Origin: Rhodanobacter sp.
GTDB lineage: Bacteria; Pseudomonadota; Gammaproteobacteria; Xanthomonadales; Rhodanobacteraceae
Length of the DNA: 64,000 nt
Reading direction: 5' to 3'
NCBI GenBank assembly: GCA_030148505.1
Contig: JASBTI010000009.1
Coordinates: 124,001 to 188,000 of the forward strand
The position numbers and the translations under genes are program-made. The notes beneath the pieces were generated by a model. The model was not told the DNA's origin, searched no databases, and worked only from the letters and a program-made list of their open reading frames with translations. The stretch's first letter is position 1. Every line of letters starts with the position of its first letter. Shown here piece by piece: positions 35,732 through 45,683 of this stretch.

Positions 35732-36931
35732 ATGAAATTCAGACATGTAGCGCTGGCTGCTTCGCTGACGCTGGGATTCGCGACGGCAGCGCCGGCGCAG
35801 GTGAATGCGCCCGTGAAAATCGGTTTTATCACCGATATGTCGGGCGTGTATTCGTCGCTTGATGGTCCCGGCGGCGCCGCGGCCATCAAGATGGCCATTC
35901 ATGATTTTGGCGGCTCGGTGCTGGGCCGCAAGATCGAGCTGGTGACATTCGATCACCAGAACAAGGCGGATCTCGCAGCGGCCAAGGCGAAGGAATTTTT
36001 CTCGCAGGACGGCGTGGACATGTTGATTGGCGGCACCAACAGCGGTGCGATGCTGGCGATGGAGCCCCTTGCCGCGCGGTACAAGAAGCCGCTCATCGTG
36101 ATCGGTGCGGTGGCATCGACCATTGTCGGCAAGCAGTGCAACGGCTACACCTCTCTTTACGCAAACAACACCACGGCGTTGTCGCGGGTGACTGCCGGTG
36201 CGGTGATCAAGCACGGTGGCAAGAGCTGGTACTTCCTCACGGCTGACTACGCGTTCGGCAAGGCGTTGGAAGCGGATGCGACCAAGGTGGTCGAGGCCAA
36301 TGGCGGCAAAGTCCTCGGCCACGTGATGGCCCCGCTGGGTGCCTCCAATTTTTCATCGTACATGTTGCAGGCGCAGGCATCGGGTGCCGAAGTCCTCGCC
36401 CTGGCCAACGCGGGCGGTGATGCCGCCAACTCGATCAAGCAGGCTACCCAGTTCGGGGTGACCAAGAAGATGAAGATTGCCGGTTTGTTGCTCTTCATCA
36501 CCGACATCCACAGCGTAGGCCTGCCGGCGGCACAGGGGCTTTACCTGACGGCACCGTGGTACTGGAATCTGAATGCCGAATCACGCGCCTGGTCCAAGCG
36601 TTTCTATGCGCAGATGAAAGTGATGCCCAGCTACGCCCAGGCAGGTGACTACTCCGCTGCGCTGAGCTACCTCAAGGCGGTGAAGGCGGTCGGCACGACG
36701 GACGGCACCAAGGTCATGGCCGAGCTGCACAAGATGAAGATCAACGACATGTTCATGCACGACGGCACCATGCGGCCCAGTGGCATGATGGTTCATGACA
36801 TGTACCTGATGCAGGTCAAGACCCCAGCGGAATCCAAGGAGCCGTGGGACTATTACAACGTGGTGCAGACCGTTCCCGGCAACGAAGCTTTCGGCCCCGC
36901 CGCGGCATATGGCTGCCCGTTGGACAAGTAA
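35732..36931 (+). CDS. ABC transporter periplasmic substrate-binding protein (LivK-like)
   Basis: 399 residues with a signal peptide (MKFRHVALAASLTLGFATAAPAQ). Peripla_BP_6 fold: VKIGFITDMSGVYSSLDGPG, DFGGSVLGRKIELVTFDHQN, a GGTNSGAMLAMEPLAARYKKP core and SWYFLTADYAFGK. Unlike classic LivK it is a long variant related to binding proteins for aromatic or other amphipathic acids, so leucine should not be assumed. Ligand not determinable. A stable hairpin follows at 37002-37024. Confidence 0.8.
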   Translation: MKFRHVALAASLTLGFATAAPAQVNAPVKIGFITDMSGVYSSLDGPGGAAAIKMAIHDFGGSVLGRKIELVTFDHQNKADLAAAKAKEFFSQDGVDMLIGGTNSGAMLAMEPLAARYKKPLIVIGAVASTIVGKQCNGYTSLYANNTTALSRVTAGAVIKHGGKSWYFLTADYAFGKALEADATKVVEANGGKVLGHVMAPLGASNFSSYMLQAQASGAEVLALANAGGDAANSIKQATQFGVTKKMKIAGLLLFITDIHSVGLPAAQGLYLTAPWYWNLNAESRAWSKRFYAQMKVMPSYAQAGDYSAALSYLKAVKAVGTTDGTKVMAELHKMKINDMFMHDGTMRPSGMMVHDMYLMQVKTPAESKEPWDYYNVVQTVPGNEAFGPAAAYGCPLDK

Positions 36932-37001
36932 TTTGTGGGCTCGCTCATGATGCTCTTGTCAGGGGTTACCTGATGGTGTTTTCGGGATCGGATTGCGACC
37001 T

Positions 37002-37024
37002 CATTTCTCCAGGCCGGAGAAATG
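37002..37024. repeat. Intercistronic hairpin after the binding-protein gene
   Basis: 9-bp stem CATTTCTCC/GGAGAAATG with AGGCC loop, 70 nt past the stop of the binding protein and about 110 nt before the permease start. Position matches the mRNA-stabilising elements that raise expression of binding proteins in transport operons. Confidence 0.6.
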
Positions 37025-37135
37025 GGGTCGTGTGTTTCAGCCGTCTGGTGACGCTGTCGGGGAGGGTGAAGGCGAATCGCGTCGTGGTTTCGTTGCGGCG
37101 TAGTGAGTCCATGCCGCGGATGTATGAGGTGGAGC

Positions 37136-38023
37136 GTGACTGAGATATTTGGGGTTCCCGTGTCGCTCCTGCTTGGGCAGTTGCTGCTTGGCCTGTTGAA
37201 CGGTACGACTTACGCGATGCTCTCGCTGGGTCTGGCGGTCATTTTCGGTTTGATGGGCGAGGTCAATTTCGCGCATGGCGCTTTTTTCATGATGGGCGCG
37301 ATGTTCGCCTGGATGGGCGCCCACTATTTTCACCTGAGTTTCTGGTGGATGCTGCTGCTGGCTCCTCTGCTGGTCGGTCTGGTCGGCTTGCTCGTCGAAC
37401 GCCTGATGCTGCGTCGGTTACGGGGGATGGATCCGATCTATGGCTTGCTGTTGACGTTTGGCCTGACCCTGCTCATCGAGGGGTTGTTTCGTACTTTCTT
37501 CGGCGTATCCGGTTCACCCTACAACCCGCCCGACCTGCTCAGCGGTGTGGTGAACCTGGGCTTCATGTATTTGCCGGTGTACTACCTGTTTGCGATGGTC
37601 GCCAGTGTTGTCGTGTGTTTCGGCACCTGGCTGCTGATCGAACGCACCAAGTTGGGTTCGTATCTGCGCGCAGGCACCGAGAATCCGGCCCTGGTTCAGG
37701 CTTTTGGCATCAATTTCCCGCTGCTGGTGATGCTTACCTTCGCCTTCGGTTCCGCCCTGGCGGGTCTGGCCGGGGTCTTGTCCGCGCCGATCATCCAGGT
37801 TTCTCCGCTGATGGGCTCGAACCTGATCATCGTGGTGTTCGCCATCGTGGTCATTGGCGGCATGGGGTCGGTGATGGGCGCTATCGTTTCAGGTCTTGCG
37901 TTGGGCGTGATCGAGGCGCTGGCCAAGGTGATCTATGCGCCGATCTCGACCACCGTCGTATTCATTCTCATGGCGCTGGTGTTGACGGTGCGTCCGGCAG
38001 GCCTGTTCGGTAAGGAGAAATGA
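37136..38023 (+). CDS. ABC transporter permease (LivH-like)
   Basis: 295 residues from GTG 37136; eight or so membrane helices. It has the family pattern: LLLGQLLLGLLNGTTYAMLS, then LGLAVIFGLMGEVNFAHGAF, ERTKLGSYLRAGTENPALVQAFGIN and NLIIVVFAIVVIGGMGSVMG. It forms half of the inner-membrane channel of the Liv-type transporter. Alternatives are ATG 37124 and GTG 37103; the one chosen follows AGGTGG and starts close to the first helix as in relatives. It overlaps livM by 4 nt. Confidence 0.8.
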   Translation: MTEIFGVPVSLLLGQLLLGLLNGTTYAMLSLGLAVIFGLMGEVNFAHGAFFMMGAMFAWMGAHYFHLSFWWMLLLAPLLVGLVGLLVERLMLRRLRGMDPIYGLLLTFGLTLLIEGLFRTFFGVSGSPYNPPDLLSGVVNLGFMYLPVYYLFAMVASVVVCFGTWLLIERTKLGSYLRAGTENPALVQAFGINFPLLVMLTFAFGSALAGLAGVLSAPIIQVSPLMGSNLIIVVFAIVVIGGMGSVMGAIVSGLALGVIEALAKVIYAPISTTVVFILMALVLTVRPAGLFGKEK

Positions 38024-39018
38024 CCGTGTCCTGGCGTCCCAAGGTTCAGCTTTCTGCGATGTGGCTCATTCTGCTGCTGGCCGTCGCGGCACCGTGGCTG
38101 GGCATGTATCCCGTGTTTGGCATGCGCATGATGTGCTTTGCCTTGTTCGCCTGTGCGTTCAACCTGATGGCCGGCTATACGGGATTGATTTCTTTCGGTC
38201 ATGCCGCACTGTTCGGCGGGGCCGGCTATCTCACCGGACTGGCGCTTACCAGCTGGGGATGGCCGACGCCGGCGGGTGTCGCGCTTGGCATCTTTGCGGC
38301 ACTGGCGATTGGTTTGGTCATGGGCATGCTCGCGGTGCGGCGTTATGGCATCTACTTTTCCATGGTGACCCTGGCGCTGGCACAGATCGTCTATTTCTAT
38401 TGCCTGCAAGCGAATTTCACCGGTGGCGAAGATGGCTTGCAGGGCATTCCGCGCGGCACGCTGTTTGGCCTTTCGCTGCAGTCCGATCGGGTGATGTATT
38501 ACTTGATGCTGGTGGTCTTCGTGGCCAGCTGGTGGCTGATCCGTCGCATCGTGCGCTCGCCGTTCGGGCAGATCCTGCAAGCGGTGCGCGAGAACGAACC
38601 ACGCGCGATCTCGCTGGGTTACCGGGTTAACCGCTACAAGCTGGGAATGTTTCTGCTGTCGGCAGGCTTCGCCGGTCTGGCGGGGGCGATGAAGGCAGTG
38701 ATCATGGGTTTCGAAACACTTACCGATGTCCATTGGAGCACCTCCGGCATGGTCATTCTGCTCACGTTGGTGGGGGGGCTTGGCACGGATTTAGGCCCGA
38801 TCGTCGGAGCCGTGATCATTACCGTGCTGGAGGAAAAAATGGGCGCGATCGGCCACTTCCTGGAGCAGCTGACGGGAGTCCACTGGTTCGCCACCTTGAA
38901 CGACAATGTGAGCATGATCAATGGTGCGATCTTCGTGCTTTGCGTCCTGCTATTCCGGCGCGGCATCGTGGGTACCTTCAACACGAGGTGGGGCGTTGTC
39001 CCTGCCGTCTCCGGCTGA
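38020..39018 (+). CDS. ABC transporter permease (LivM-like)
   Basis: 332 residues with eight or nine membrane helices. It shows FNLMAGYTGLISFGHAALFG, the segment SLGYRVNRYKLGMFLLSAGF and GLAGAMKAVIMGFETLTDVH, typical of LivM. It ends the operon; a sequence of about 200 nt without a clear gene separates it from the EamA exporter. ATG 38020 overlaps the livH stop. Confidence 0.85.
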   Translation: MTVSWRPKVQLSAMWLILLLAVAAPWLGMYPVFGMRMMCFALFACAFNLMAGYTGLISFGHAALFGGAGYLTGLALTSWGWPTPAGVALGIFAALAIGLVMGMLAVRRYGIYFSMVTLALAQIVYFYCLQANFTGGEDGLQGIPRGTLFGLSLQSDRVMYYLMLVVFVASWWLIRRIVRSPFGQILQAVRENEPRAISLGYRVNRYKLGMFLLSAGFAGLAGAMKAVIMGFETLTDVHWSTSGMVILLTLVGGLGTDLGPIVGAVIITVLEEKMGAIGHFLEQLTGVHWFATLNDNVSMINGAIFVLCVLLFRRGIVGTFNTRWGVVPAVSG

Positions 39019-39216
39019 TCGATTCCCGAGCCGCCATGCCGAACCTCCCGGGCAGCGATGGACGCAAAGGTAGCGGGGTGATGGCGTTGCCTGCGTGCAT
39101 TCGATGCCGGCTCGCAGTGCAGGCTTCGCCGATGCCGGTCGTAGCAGTAGTGTCGGCTGGCCCTGAGGCGGCGGGCCCTCGATGAACGATTGCATCGCCA
39201 CCAACAGGATCGGGGC

Positions 39217-40125
39217 ATGCATCAACGCCTGACGCCGGCGACCATCATGCTGCTGGTGATTCCGCCGTTGATGTGGGCCAGCAACGCGGTGGTGGGACGG
39301 ATGGTGAGCGGCCTGGTTCCTCCGATGACTCTCAACTTCCTGCGCTGGGGACTCGCCTTTGTCGTGCTGTTGCCGCTGGCGTGGCGGGTGCTCGGTCGGC
39401 GCAGCGGAATGTGGCGGCACTGGAAGCGATTTGCCCTGCTCAGCCTGCCGGGCATCGGCTGTTACAACGCGCTGCAATATCTGGCGCTCAAGACTTCCAC
39501 GCCCTTGAACGTGACACTGGTGGCCGCCAGCGTACCGATCTGGATGCTGCTGGTCGGCCGGATGTTCTTCGATCAACGCGTTTCGCTCGCGCAGGCAGGC
39601 GGTGCCGTGCTGTCCATGGCGGGTGTGCTGGTCGTGCTGTCAGGCGGCCATTGGGCGTCGTTGGAAAATCTTCGGCTGCTGCCCGGGGACCTCTACATGT
39701 TGTTGGCCACGTTGGCCTGGGCATTCTACAGCTGGCAGTTGTCGCAACCGAAGGAGCCACCGGATATTCGACGCGACTGGGCGGCTTTCCTGATGGCCCA
39801 GATCACCTTCGGCCTTGGATGGTCGGGGCTTTTCGCCGCCGGTGAGTGGAGCATGACCGACGCCCATGTCAGCTGGAGTTGGCCACTTGTCGGCGCCTTG
39901 CTGTTCGTGGCCATCGGCCCTGCGGTGATTGCCTACCGTTGCTGGGGTATCGGCGTGGAGCGGGCGGGTCCGGCGATCGCCGGCTTCTTCTCCAATCTCA
40001 CGCCGCTGTTTGCGGCCTTGCTGTCGATGGCGCTCCTCGGTGAGCTGCCACGGGTTTACCATGCGCTGGCCTTCGCGCTGATCGCCGGTGGAATCGTGTT
40101 GTCCTCACGTCATCGCGCTGTATGA
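39217..40125 (+). CDS. EamA/DMT-family exporter
   Basis: 302 residues with ten membrane helices arranged as two repeats of the drug/metabolite transporter superfamily (IMLLVIPPLMWASNAVVGRM and LLGELPRVYHALAFALIAGG). Such proteins usually export amino acids, nucleosides or other metabolites. The start at ATG 39217 is supported by alignment of the first helix. Substrate unknown. Confidence 0.8.
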   Translation: MHQRLTPATIMLLVIPPLMWASNAVVGRMVSGLVPPMTLNFLRWGLAFVVLLPLAWRVLGRRSGMWRHWKRFALLSLPGIGCYNALQYLALKTSTPLNVTLVAASVPIWMLLVGRMFFDQRVSLAQAGGAVLSMAGVLVVLSGGHWASLENLRLLPGDLYMLLATLAWAFYSWQLSQPKEPPDIRRDWAAFLMAQITFGLGWSGLFAAGEWSMTDAHVSWSWPLVGALLFVAIGPAVIAYRCWGIGVERAGPAIAGFFSNLTPLFAALLSMALLGELPRVYHALAFALIAGGIVLSSRHRAV

Positions 40126-40156
40126 GTTGTATCGCGCCGTGCCGTCGCATCCGCGG

Positions 40157-40840
40157 TCAGCGGCGCGCGGCGACTTCGTCGATATGGCGCAGCAGGTCGG
40201 CGGGATCCTCATACACGCGAAAGGCGCCGGACTGTTGCAGCTCGGTCTGGCCATAGCCGCCGGAAAGCACACCTACGCCGAGCGCGCGAGCGCGCTGGGC
40301 GGCCAGCATGTCCCATACGCTGTCGCCGATCACCAGCGACTGGTGAATATCAACACCCAGGCGTTCTGCGGCGGCCAGAAACAGATCCGGGTCGGGCTTG
40401 GCATGGCGCACCTGGTCACGCGTCACCACTGGCACTTTTGCCGGGTCGACCCCGAGCGCTTGAAGATTGGGCGCGGCCGTTTCCATGCGGCCGCTGGTGG
40501 CGATCGCCCAGGGAATATCCTGTGCGGTGAGGTAGTCCAACAGTTGACGCGCTCCCGGCAAGGGGCGCACCGAGCCCTGCGCGTGCTGTCGGTTGAACGC
40601 CTCGGCATGCCATTGACGCAGCCGCTCGAGTCGGTCCGGAGTGATTTTCAGCGCGGTCTCGCGCAGCAGCATGTTGGCAAACAGGCCGCCACTCATGCCG
40701 ATCTTGCGGTGGATACGCCAAACCGAGATCTCCACGCCTTCGCGGTCCAGCGCTTCCTTCCAGGCCAGCACGTGCTGGTAAACGCTGTCGATCAGGGTGC
40801 CGTCAAGGTCGAACAGGAAGGCCGTGTCGCGGCGGGGCAT
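40157..40840 (-). CDS. HAD-superfamily hydrolase (phosphoglycolate/sugar phosphatase type)
   Basis: 227 residues. Motif I FLFDLDGTLIDSV (8-20), motif II ATSGRME, catalytic Lys in RHAKPDPDLFLAA and motif IV VIGDSVWDML, with a cap domain between motifs I and II (subclass IA). Substrate cannot be assigned; phosphoglycolate, sugar phosphates or nucleotides are typical. Convergent with the EamA gene (31-nt gap). Confidence 0.8.
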   Translation of the reverse strand: MPRRDTAFLFDLDGTLIDSVYQHVLAWKEALDREGVEISVWRIHRKIGMSGGLFANMLLRETALKITPDRLERLRQWHAEAFNRQHAQGSVRPLPGARQLLDYLTAQDIPWAIATSGRMETAAPNLQALGVDPAKVPVVTRDQVRHAKPDPDLFLAAAERLGVDIHQSLVIGDSVWDMLAAQRARALGVGVLSGGYGQTELQQSGAFRVYEDPADLLRHIDEVAARR

Positions 40841-40922
40841 GCTTGTTCTCCGTGAGGCGGTGTTGAAGCGGAAGTATCAACGAAAGGCAGTGATGAAAAT
40901 GCCAGCAACGACCGAGCGGGAA

Positions 40923-41939
40923 CTAGCTGCGCTTGAGCAACGGACGCCCCGACTCCAGCACCGCCAACGCCGCGGCGCCGAGCAGGCCTGGCTCCGGATT
41001 CATGATCGCCTGGGTCGGTACTTTTTCCATGATGTCGCGGAAGCGACCCTTCGCCTCGAAGCGCTCACGGAAGCGCCCGCGTGCCAGCCAGGGCAACAGA
41101 ATCGGGATCAACCCACCGGTGAGATACACGCCATCCCATGCCCCGAGGGTCAGTACCAGATCGCCAGCCACGCTGCCGAAGATGCCGGCGAAGGTTTCCA
41201 CCGTGCGGGTGCATAGCGGGCAACTGCCATCCTTGGCGCGTGCGGTAATGTCTTCCGGCGTCAGCGCATCGGCCGTGGCGCCGACCATGTGGCAGATCGC
41301 ATCGTACAGATTCACCAGGCCTTGACCGCAGATCAGTCGCTCGTTGGAAACGCGCCCGTACTTGTGGTTGAGGTAATCGAGGATGGCGATGTCTTCCGGC
41401 GAATGGGCGGCGAAGCCGGCATGGCCACCCTCGGTCTGCAGTACGCTGCAATGGCCGCCGCGCACTAGCAGGCCGCCGACGCCCAGGCCTGTTCCAGGAC
41501 CCACGATGGCAAAGGTCTGCTCGTCCTGGGCGCCGATCAGCGGTCGCGCCAGCGGGCCCACATCAACCAGATCGTCGCCCTGCATCAGGGTGACAGCCAT
41601 GCTCTGCGCCGCGAAATCGTTGACCAGGTGCACGTGGTCGAGGCCAAGCGCACTGGCGGTCTGTCGCGCCGATATCGCCCACGGATTGTTGGTGACTTTG
41701 ACGGTTTCGCCATCGTCGATGCGCCCTGCGGCAGCGATGATCGCGCGGCTGACCTTCAGGCCGGTATCGGCGAGATACACATTCGCGGTAGCGACCAGCG
41801 ATTCATGCTCGGACACCCGGTAACGCCGGATGCTATTGGCCAACAGGGGCTGGTTCAGTGACGGATCGGCTACCCCGAAACGGACATTGGTACCACCGAG
41901 ATCGACAAGCAGGGTAGGGGTGCTGCGGGACTGGCTCAT
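40923..41939 (-). CDS. glk: Glucokinase
   Basis: 338 residues from ATG 41939. Phosphorylates glucose with ATP at the head of glycolysis. LVDLGGTNVRFGVAD (phosphate 1), VTNNPWAISARQTAS and HLVNDFAAQSMA (sugar-binding loop), GPGTGLGVGGLL and LQTEGGHAGFA (glucose ligands), and GVYLTGGL (adenosine loop) are in order. Length agrees with the Glk family. The extended N-terminus upstream is not used. hemB starts divergently 207 nt away. Confidence 0.9.
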   Translation of the reverse strand: MSQSRSTPTLLVDLGGTNVRFGVADPSLNQPLLANSIRRYRVSEHESLVATANVYLADTGLKVSRAIIAAAGRIDDGETVKVTNNPWAISARQTASALGLDHVHLVNDFAAQSMAVTLMQGDDLVDVGPLARPLIGAQDEQTFAIVGPGTGLGVGGLLVRGGHCSVLQTEGGHAGFAAHSPEDIAILDYLNHKYGRVSNERLICGQGLVNLYDAICHMVGATADALTPEDITARAKDGSCPLCTRTVETFAGIFGSVAGDLVLTLGAWDGVYLTGGLIPILLPWLARGRFRERFEAKGRFRDIMEKVPTQAIMNPEPGLLGAAALAVLESGRPLLKRS

Positions 41940-42113
41940 GAATCTTCCTGGATCGTGGAACGCCAAGCGTGCCGTCGTCACGACAGTTAGTCCAGTGTTT
42001 TGCCCCAGGTGGGGCGGGAAAGGTGTGCTCGCATCCGGCCTTTGCGATGGGAGAAGCGAGCGCCTTGTGTGCATTCGGTACGCGGCCGGTCTCGACGGCG
42101 CGCGACGGAGTAA

Positions 42114-43139
<1,026 letters not shown>

Positions 43140-43232
43140 TGGACGCAAGCCGTTAACCGGATCGAAGGCGATGGCCGCTCTCGACCGGGCTTGGCATCGG
43201 AAATCTCCGGCCATGTCGGCTCGGCTAGCAAG

Positions 43233-43264
43233 TTCCCGCCGCCGTCACCGGGGAACGGCGGGAA
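43233..43264. terminator. Hairpin between convergent hemB and outer-membrane gene
   Basis: 9-bp stem TTCCCGCCG/CGGCGGGAA with a 14-nt loop, followed by AAA on the plus strand rather than a T-run. Likely a weak bidirectional end signal; no better terminator is visible between 43140 and 43302. Confidence 0.45.
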
Positions 43265-43302
43265 AAAGGACGCAAGGAGCACCGTGGCATTGCGCGGAGG
43301 TC

Positions 43303-44241
43303 TTACAGCGCATAGCTGACGGTGACGGAACCTTGCCAGGGAGCGACCAGTTGATAGCCGCGCACATACTGGTAGACCGGCACGGCTATGCTGGCATCCA
43401 TGCGCACCCGCTGCCACTGCAGCTCCAGTGCGGGCGCAATCAACAGGCGTTGGTAGCCGCTGTTGGCCGGGTCGGCATGGATGCCGCGATCGTGCTGGCG
43501 TAGCGAAACCAGAGCTTGCACGATGGGCGTGAGCTGTGCATTGTCGCCCACGCGCCAGCCCTCGGGATACACACCCACCGCCGCATCGATCTCGTTGCCC
43601 GGACGATAGCCTTGCCGGCTGTTGGCAGGCAGGTCGGCCATGGCTTGTACGAAACCACTCCACGACATGTTTGTGGCAAATTTCCATTGATGATAACCAC
43701 CGAGCAGCAGGTCGGTGGTGCCGGTGCCGATTTCGGTGTCGCGGTCGAAACCGGGGTACGTCCAGTCGCCGGTGGCAAGCTTGGCGCCAAATAGCATGCC
43801 GCTGGAGCGATCGGGGGAAAAACCGGTATAGGTGCCCATGACCCGAATGTCGCCGACCGCGCCGTGGTCGAAGGAGGTTGGATTTCCTGCGCCATTGAGC
43901 GTGCTGAAGTGGCGTTGCCAGTAGGGAACCTCGATACGCATGCCCCAGTCCCGGTTGAACAGGGTTTGCAGGCCGACGGTCTGGAACAGCGTGCGGATTT
44001 TCTTGTCACTGTTGGCGGCAGCCGGTGCCCGCGAGTTGCCCGACCAGTCCTGGTGCTGATTCATGTAATCGAACTGCGCGAACAGGGTGCTGCCACTCTG
44101 CATCGTGGTCGGCAGCATGCTGTTGGTGCCCACCTGAAACACGCCGCATCCGCAGGCGCACGCGGTGGCGGTGCCGGGGAATGCGAGGGCTAGCACTGCT
44201 GCGCCACCGAGCCTGGCGAGTACCGTGGAATATGCTGACAT
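43303..44241 (-). CDS. Outer-membrane beta-barrel protein with Cys-rich N-terminus
   Basis: 312 residues from ATG 44241. Signal peptide, then the conspicuous ATACACGCGVFQVG at the mature start, giving three closely spaced cysteines. The rest is beta-rich with alternating aromatics (STLFAQFDYMNQHQDWSG; RIEVPYWQRHFSTLNGAG; VMGTYTGFSPDRSSGMLFGA), resembling the MetA-pathway/transporter barrel family. I believe relatives with the same Cys-rich opening exist in other proteobacteria. Suggested role: outer-membrane transport or metal sensing; the last residues are VTVSYAL. Confidence 0.65.
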   Translation of the reverse strand: MSAYSTVLARLGGAAVLALAFPGTATACACGCGVFQVGTNSMLPTTMQSGSTLFAQFDYMNQHQDWSGNSRAPAAANSDKKIRTLFQTVGLQTLFNRDWGMRIEVPYWQRHFSTLNGAGNPTSFDHGAVGDIRVMGTYTGFSPDRSSGMLFGAKLATGDWTYPGFDRDTEIGTGTTDLLLGGYHQWKFATNMSWSGFVQAMADLPANSRQGYRPGNEIDAAVGVYPEGWRVGDNAQLTPIVQALVSLRQHDRGIHADPANSGYQRLLIAPALELQWQRVRMDASIAVPVYQYVRGYQLVAPWQGSVTVSYAL

Positions 44242-44549
44242 GACAAGGCTTCCCGAAGAACAGGCTGCGAAGTCTAGACCCATATCCAGAGTTGGCCATG
44301 TGGCGCCCTGTCGCAGTCTGGCTATGCCAGCGCGCCGGTGAGGGAAACCGGCGCACGGGGGCTTCGCGGGTGCGTGAAAGCGCTGCTTCTCGCTTGCCGA
44401 TCAGCCGCTACAGACCGCTCAGACGACCTGATCGCGCCGACGCGATACCATGTCGCATCTCCGGGCTAAGGCACCCGCGACTGCGCAAGTCATCAAACGC
44501 GCACGCTGTCTTCGCGCCGCTATCTACCTCCACATGAGCCCCCCCATCC
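44242..44549. other. Intergenic region upstream of pyrC
   Basis: 308 nt between divergent genes. It contains an 8-bp perfect hairpin GCGCCGGT/ACCGGCGC (44332-44354) with a GAGGGAA loop. No gene and no clear promoter is seen. Confidence 0.5.
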
Positions 44550-45602
44550 ATGACACCTACGCGTCTAGAAATCACCTGTCCCGACGACTGGCATCTGCAT
44601 CTTCGCGATGGCGATGCGCTGGCCTCGGTCGTCGCCCACACGGCGCAGCGCTTTGCGCGCGCCATTGTGATGCCAAACCTCAAGCCGCCGGTGACCACGG
44701 TAGCGCAGGCCGAGGACTACCGGCGACGGATTCTGGCAAGCCTGCCCGCCGCTTCACGCTTCCAGCCGTTGATGACGCTATACCTCACCGAAAACATGCC
44801 GGTCGAGGAGGTCGCCCGCGCCAAGGCGAGCGACAACGTGTTTGCCGTGAAGTACTACCCGGCAGGGGCCACCACCAATTCCGCTTCGGGTGTGCGTGAG
44901 CTGTCGCGGGTGTATCGGGTGATCGAGGCGATGGAGCGGCATGAGCTGCCGCTACTGCTGCATGGCGAGGTCACCGACCCGGACATCGATATCTTCGATC
45001 GCGAACGCGTGTTCATCGAGCGCCACCTGATGCCTTTGCGCGAGCGATTCCCGGCGCTGCGCATGGTACTGGAACATATCACCACGCGGGATGCAGTCGA
45101 TTTCGTCAGCGGAGCACCCGCGAACGTGGCGGCCACCATCACCGCCCATCATCTGCTGCTCAACCGCAATGCCTTGTTCGACGGTGGCATCCGCCCGCAC
45201 AACTACTGCGCGCCGATCCTCAAGCGCGAGACGCATCGCGCTGCTTTGCTGCAGGCAGCCACCCGTGGCGATACGCACTTCTTCCTCGGCACGGACAGCG
45301 CACCGCATGTGCGCGAAGCGAAGGAGACGGCTTGCGGATGCGCGGGTCTCTATACGGCCCATGCGGCCCTGGAGTTTTATGCCGAGGCATTCGAGCAAGT
45401 GGGGCGGCTGGATCGGCTGGAAGCATTTGCCAGTTTCCATGGCCCCGACTTCTACCGGCTGCCGCGGAATGAAGGCCGCGTCGTGCTCGAACGCGCGCAC
45501 TGGCTCGTGCCGGACGAATATCCGCTGGCCGGGTCGACCTGCAAGCCGATGCGCGCGGGCGAATCCGTTGCATGGTCGCTCGTGCAGCCAGCCGCCTACT
45601 GA
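44550..45602 (+). CDS. pyrC: Dihydroorotase, homodimeric (PyrC)
   Basis: 350 residues. Zinc amidohydrolase that closes carbamoyl-aspartate to dihydroorotate in pyrimidine synthesis. Key residues: DDWHLHLRDGD (zinc His pair), FAVKYYPAGATTNS (carbamylated Lys), LLHGEVTD (His), LEHITTRDAVDF (His) and GTDSAPH (Asp). Length matches the E. coli-type enzyme. It should start at ATG 44550; no strong ribosome site is visible. Confidence 0.95.
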   Translation: MTPTRLEITCPDDWHLHLRDGDALASVVAHTAQRFARAIVMPNLKPPVTTVAQAEDYRRRILASLPAASRFQPLMTLYLTENMPVEEVARAKASDNVFAVKYYPAGATTNSASGVRELSRVYRVIEAMERHELPLLLHGEVTDPDIDIFDRERVFIERHLMPLRERFPALRMVLEHITTRDAVDFVSGAPANVAATITAHHLLLNRNALFDGGIRPHNYCAPILKRETHRAALLQAATRGDTHFFLGTDSAPHVREAKETACGCAGLYTAHAALEFYAEAFEQVGRLDRLEAFASFHGPDFYRLPRNEGRVVLERAHWLVPDEYPLAGSTCKPMRAGESVAWSLVQPAAY

Positions 45603-45683
45603 TCCGCTGGCCTCAGGCGTCGGGCCACCGACCGACGCAAGCTTGCCGGGCATTTCGGAATACGGCCGGGTGGCGCAGGGCGC

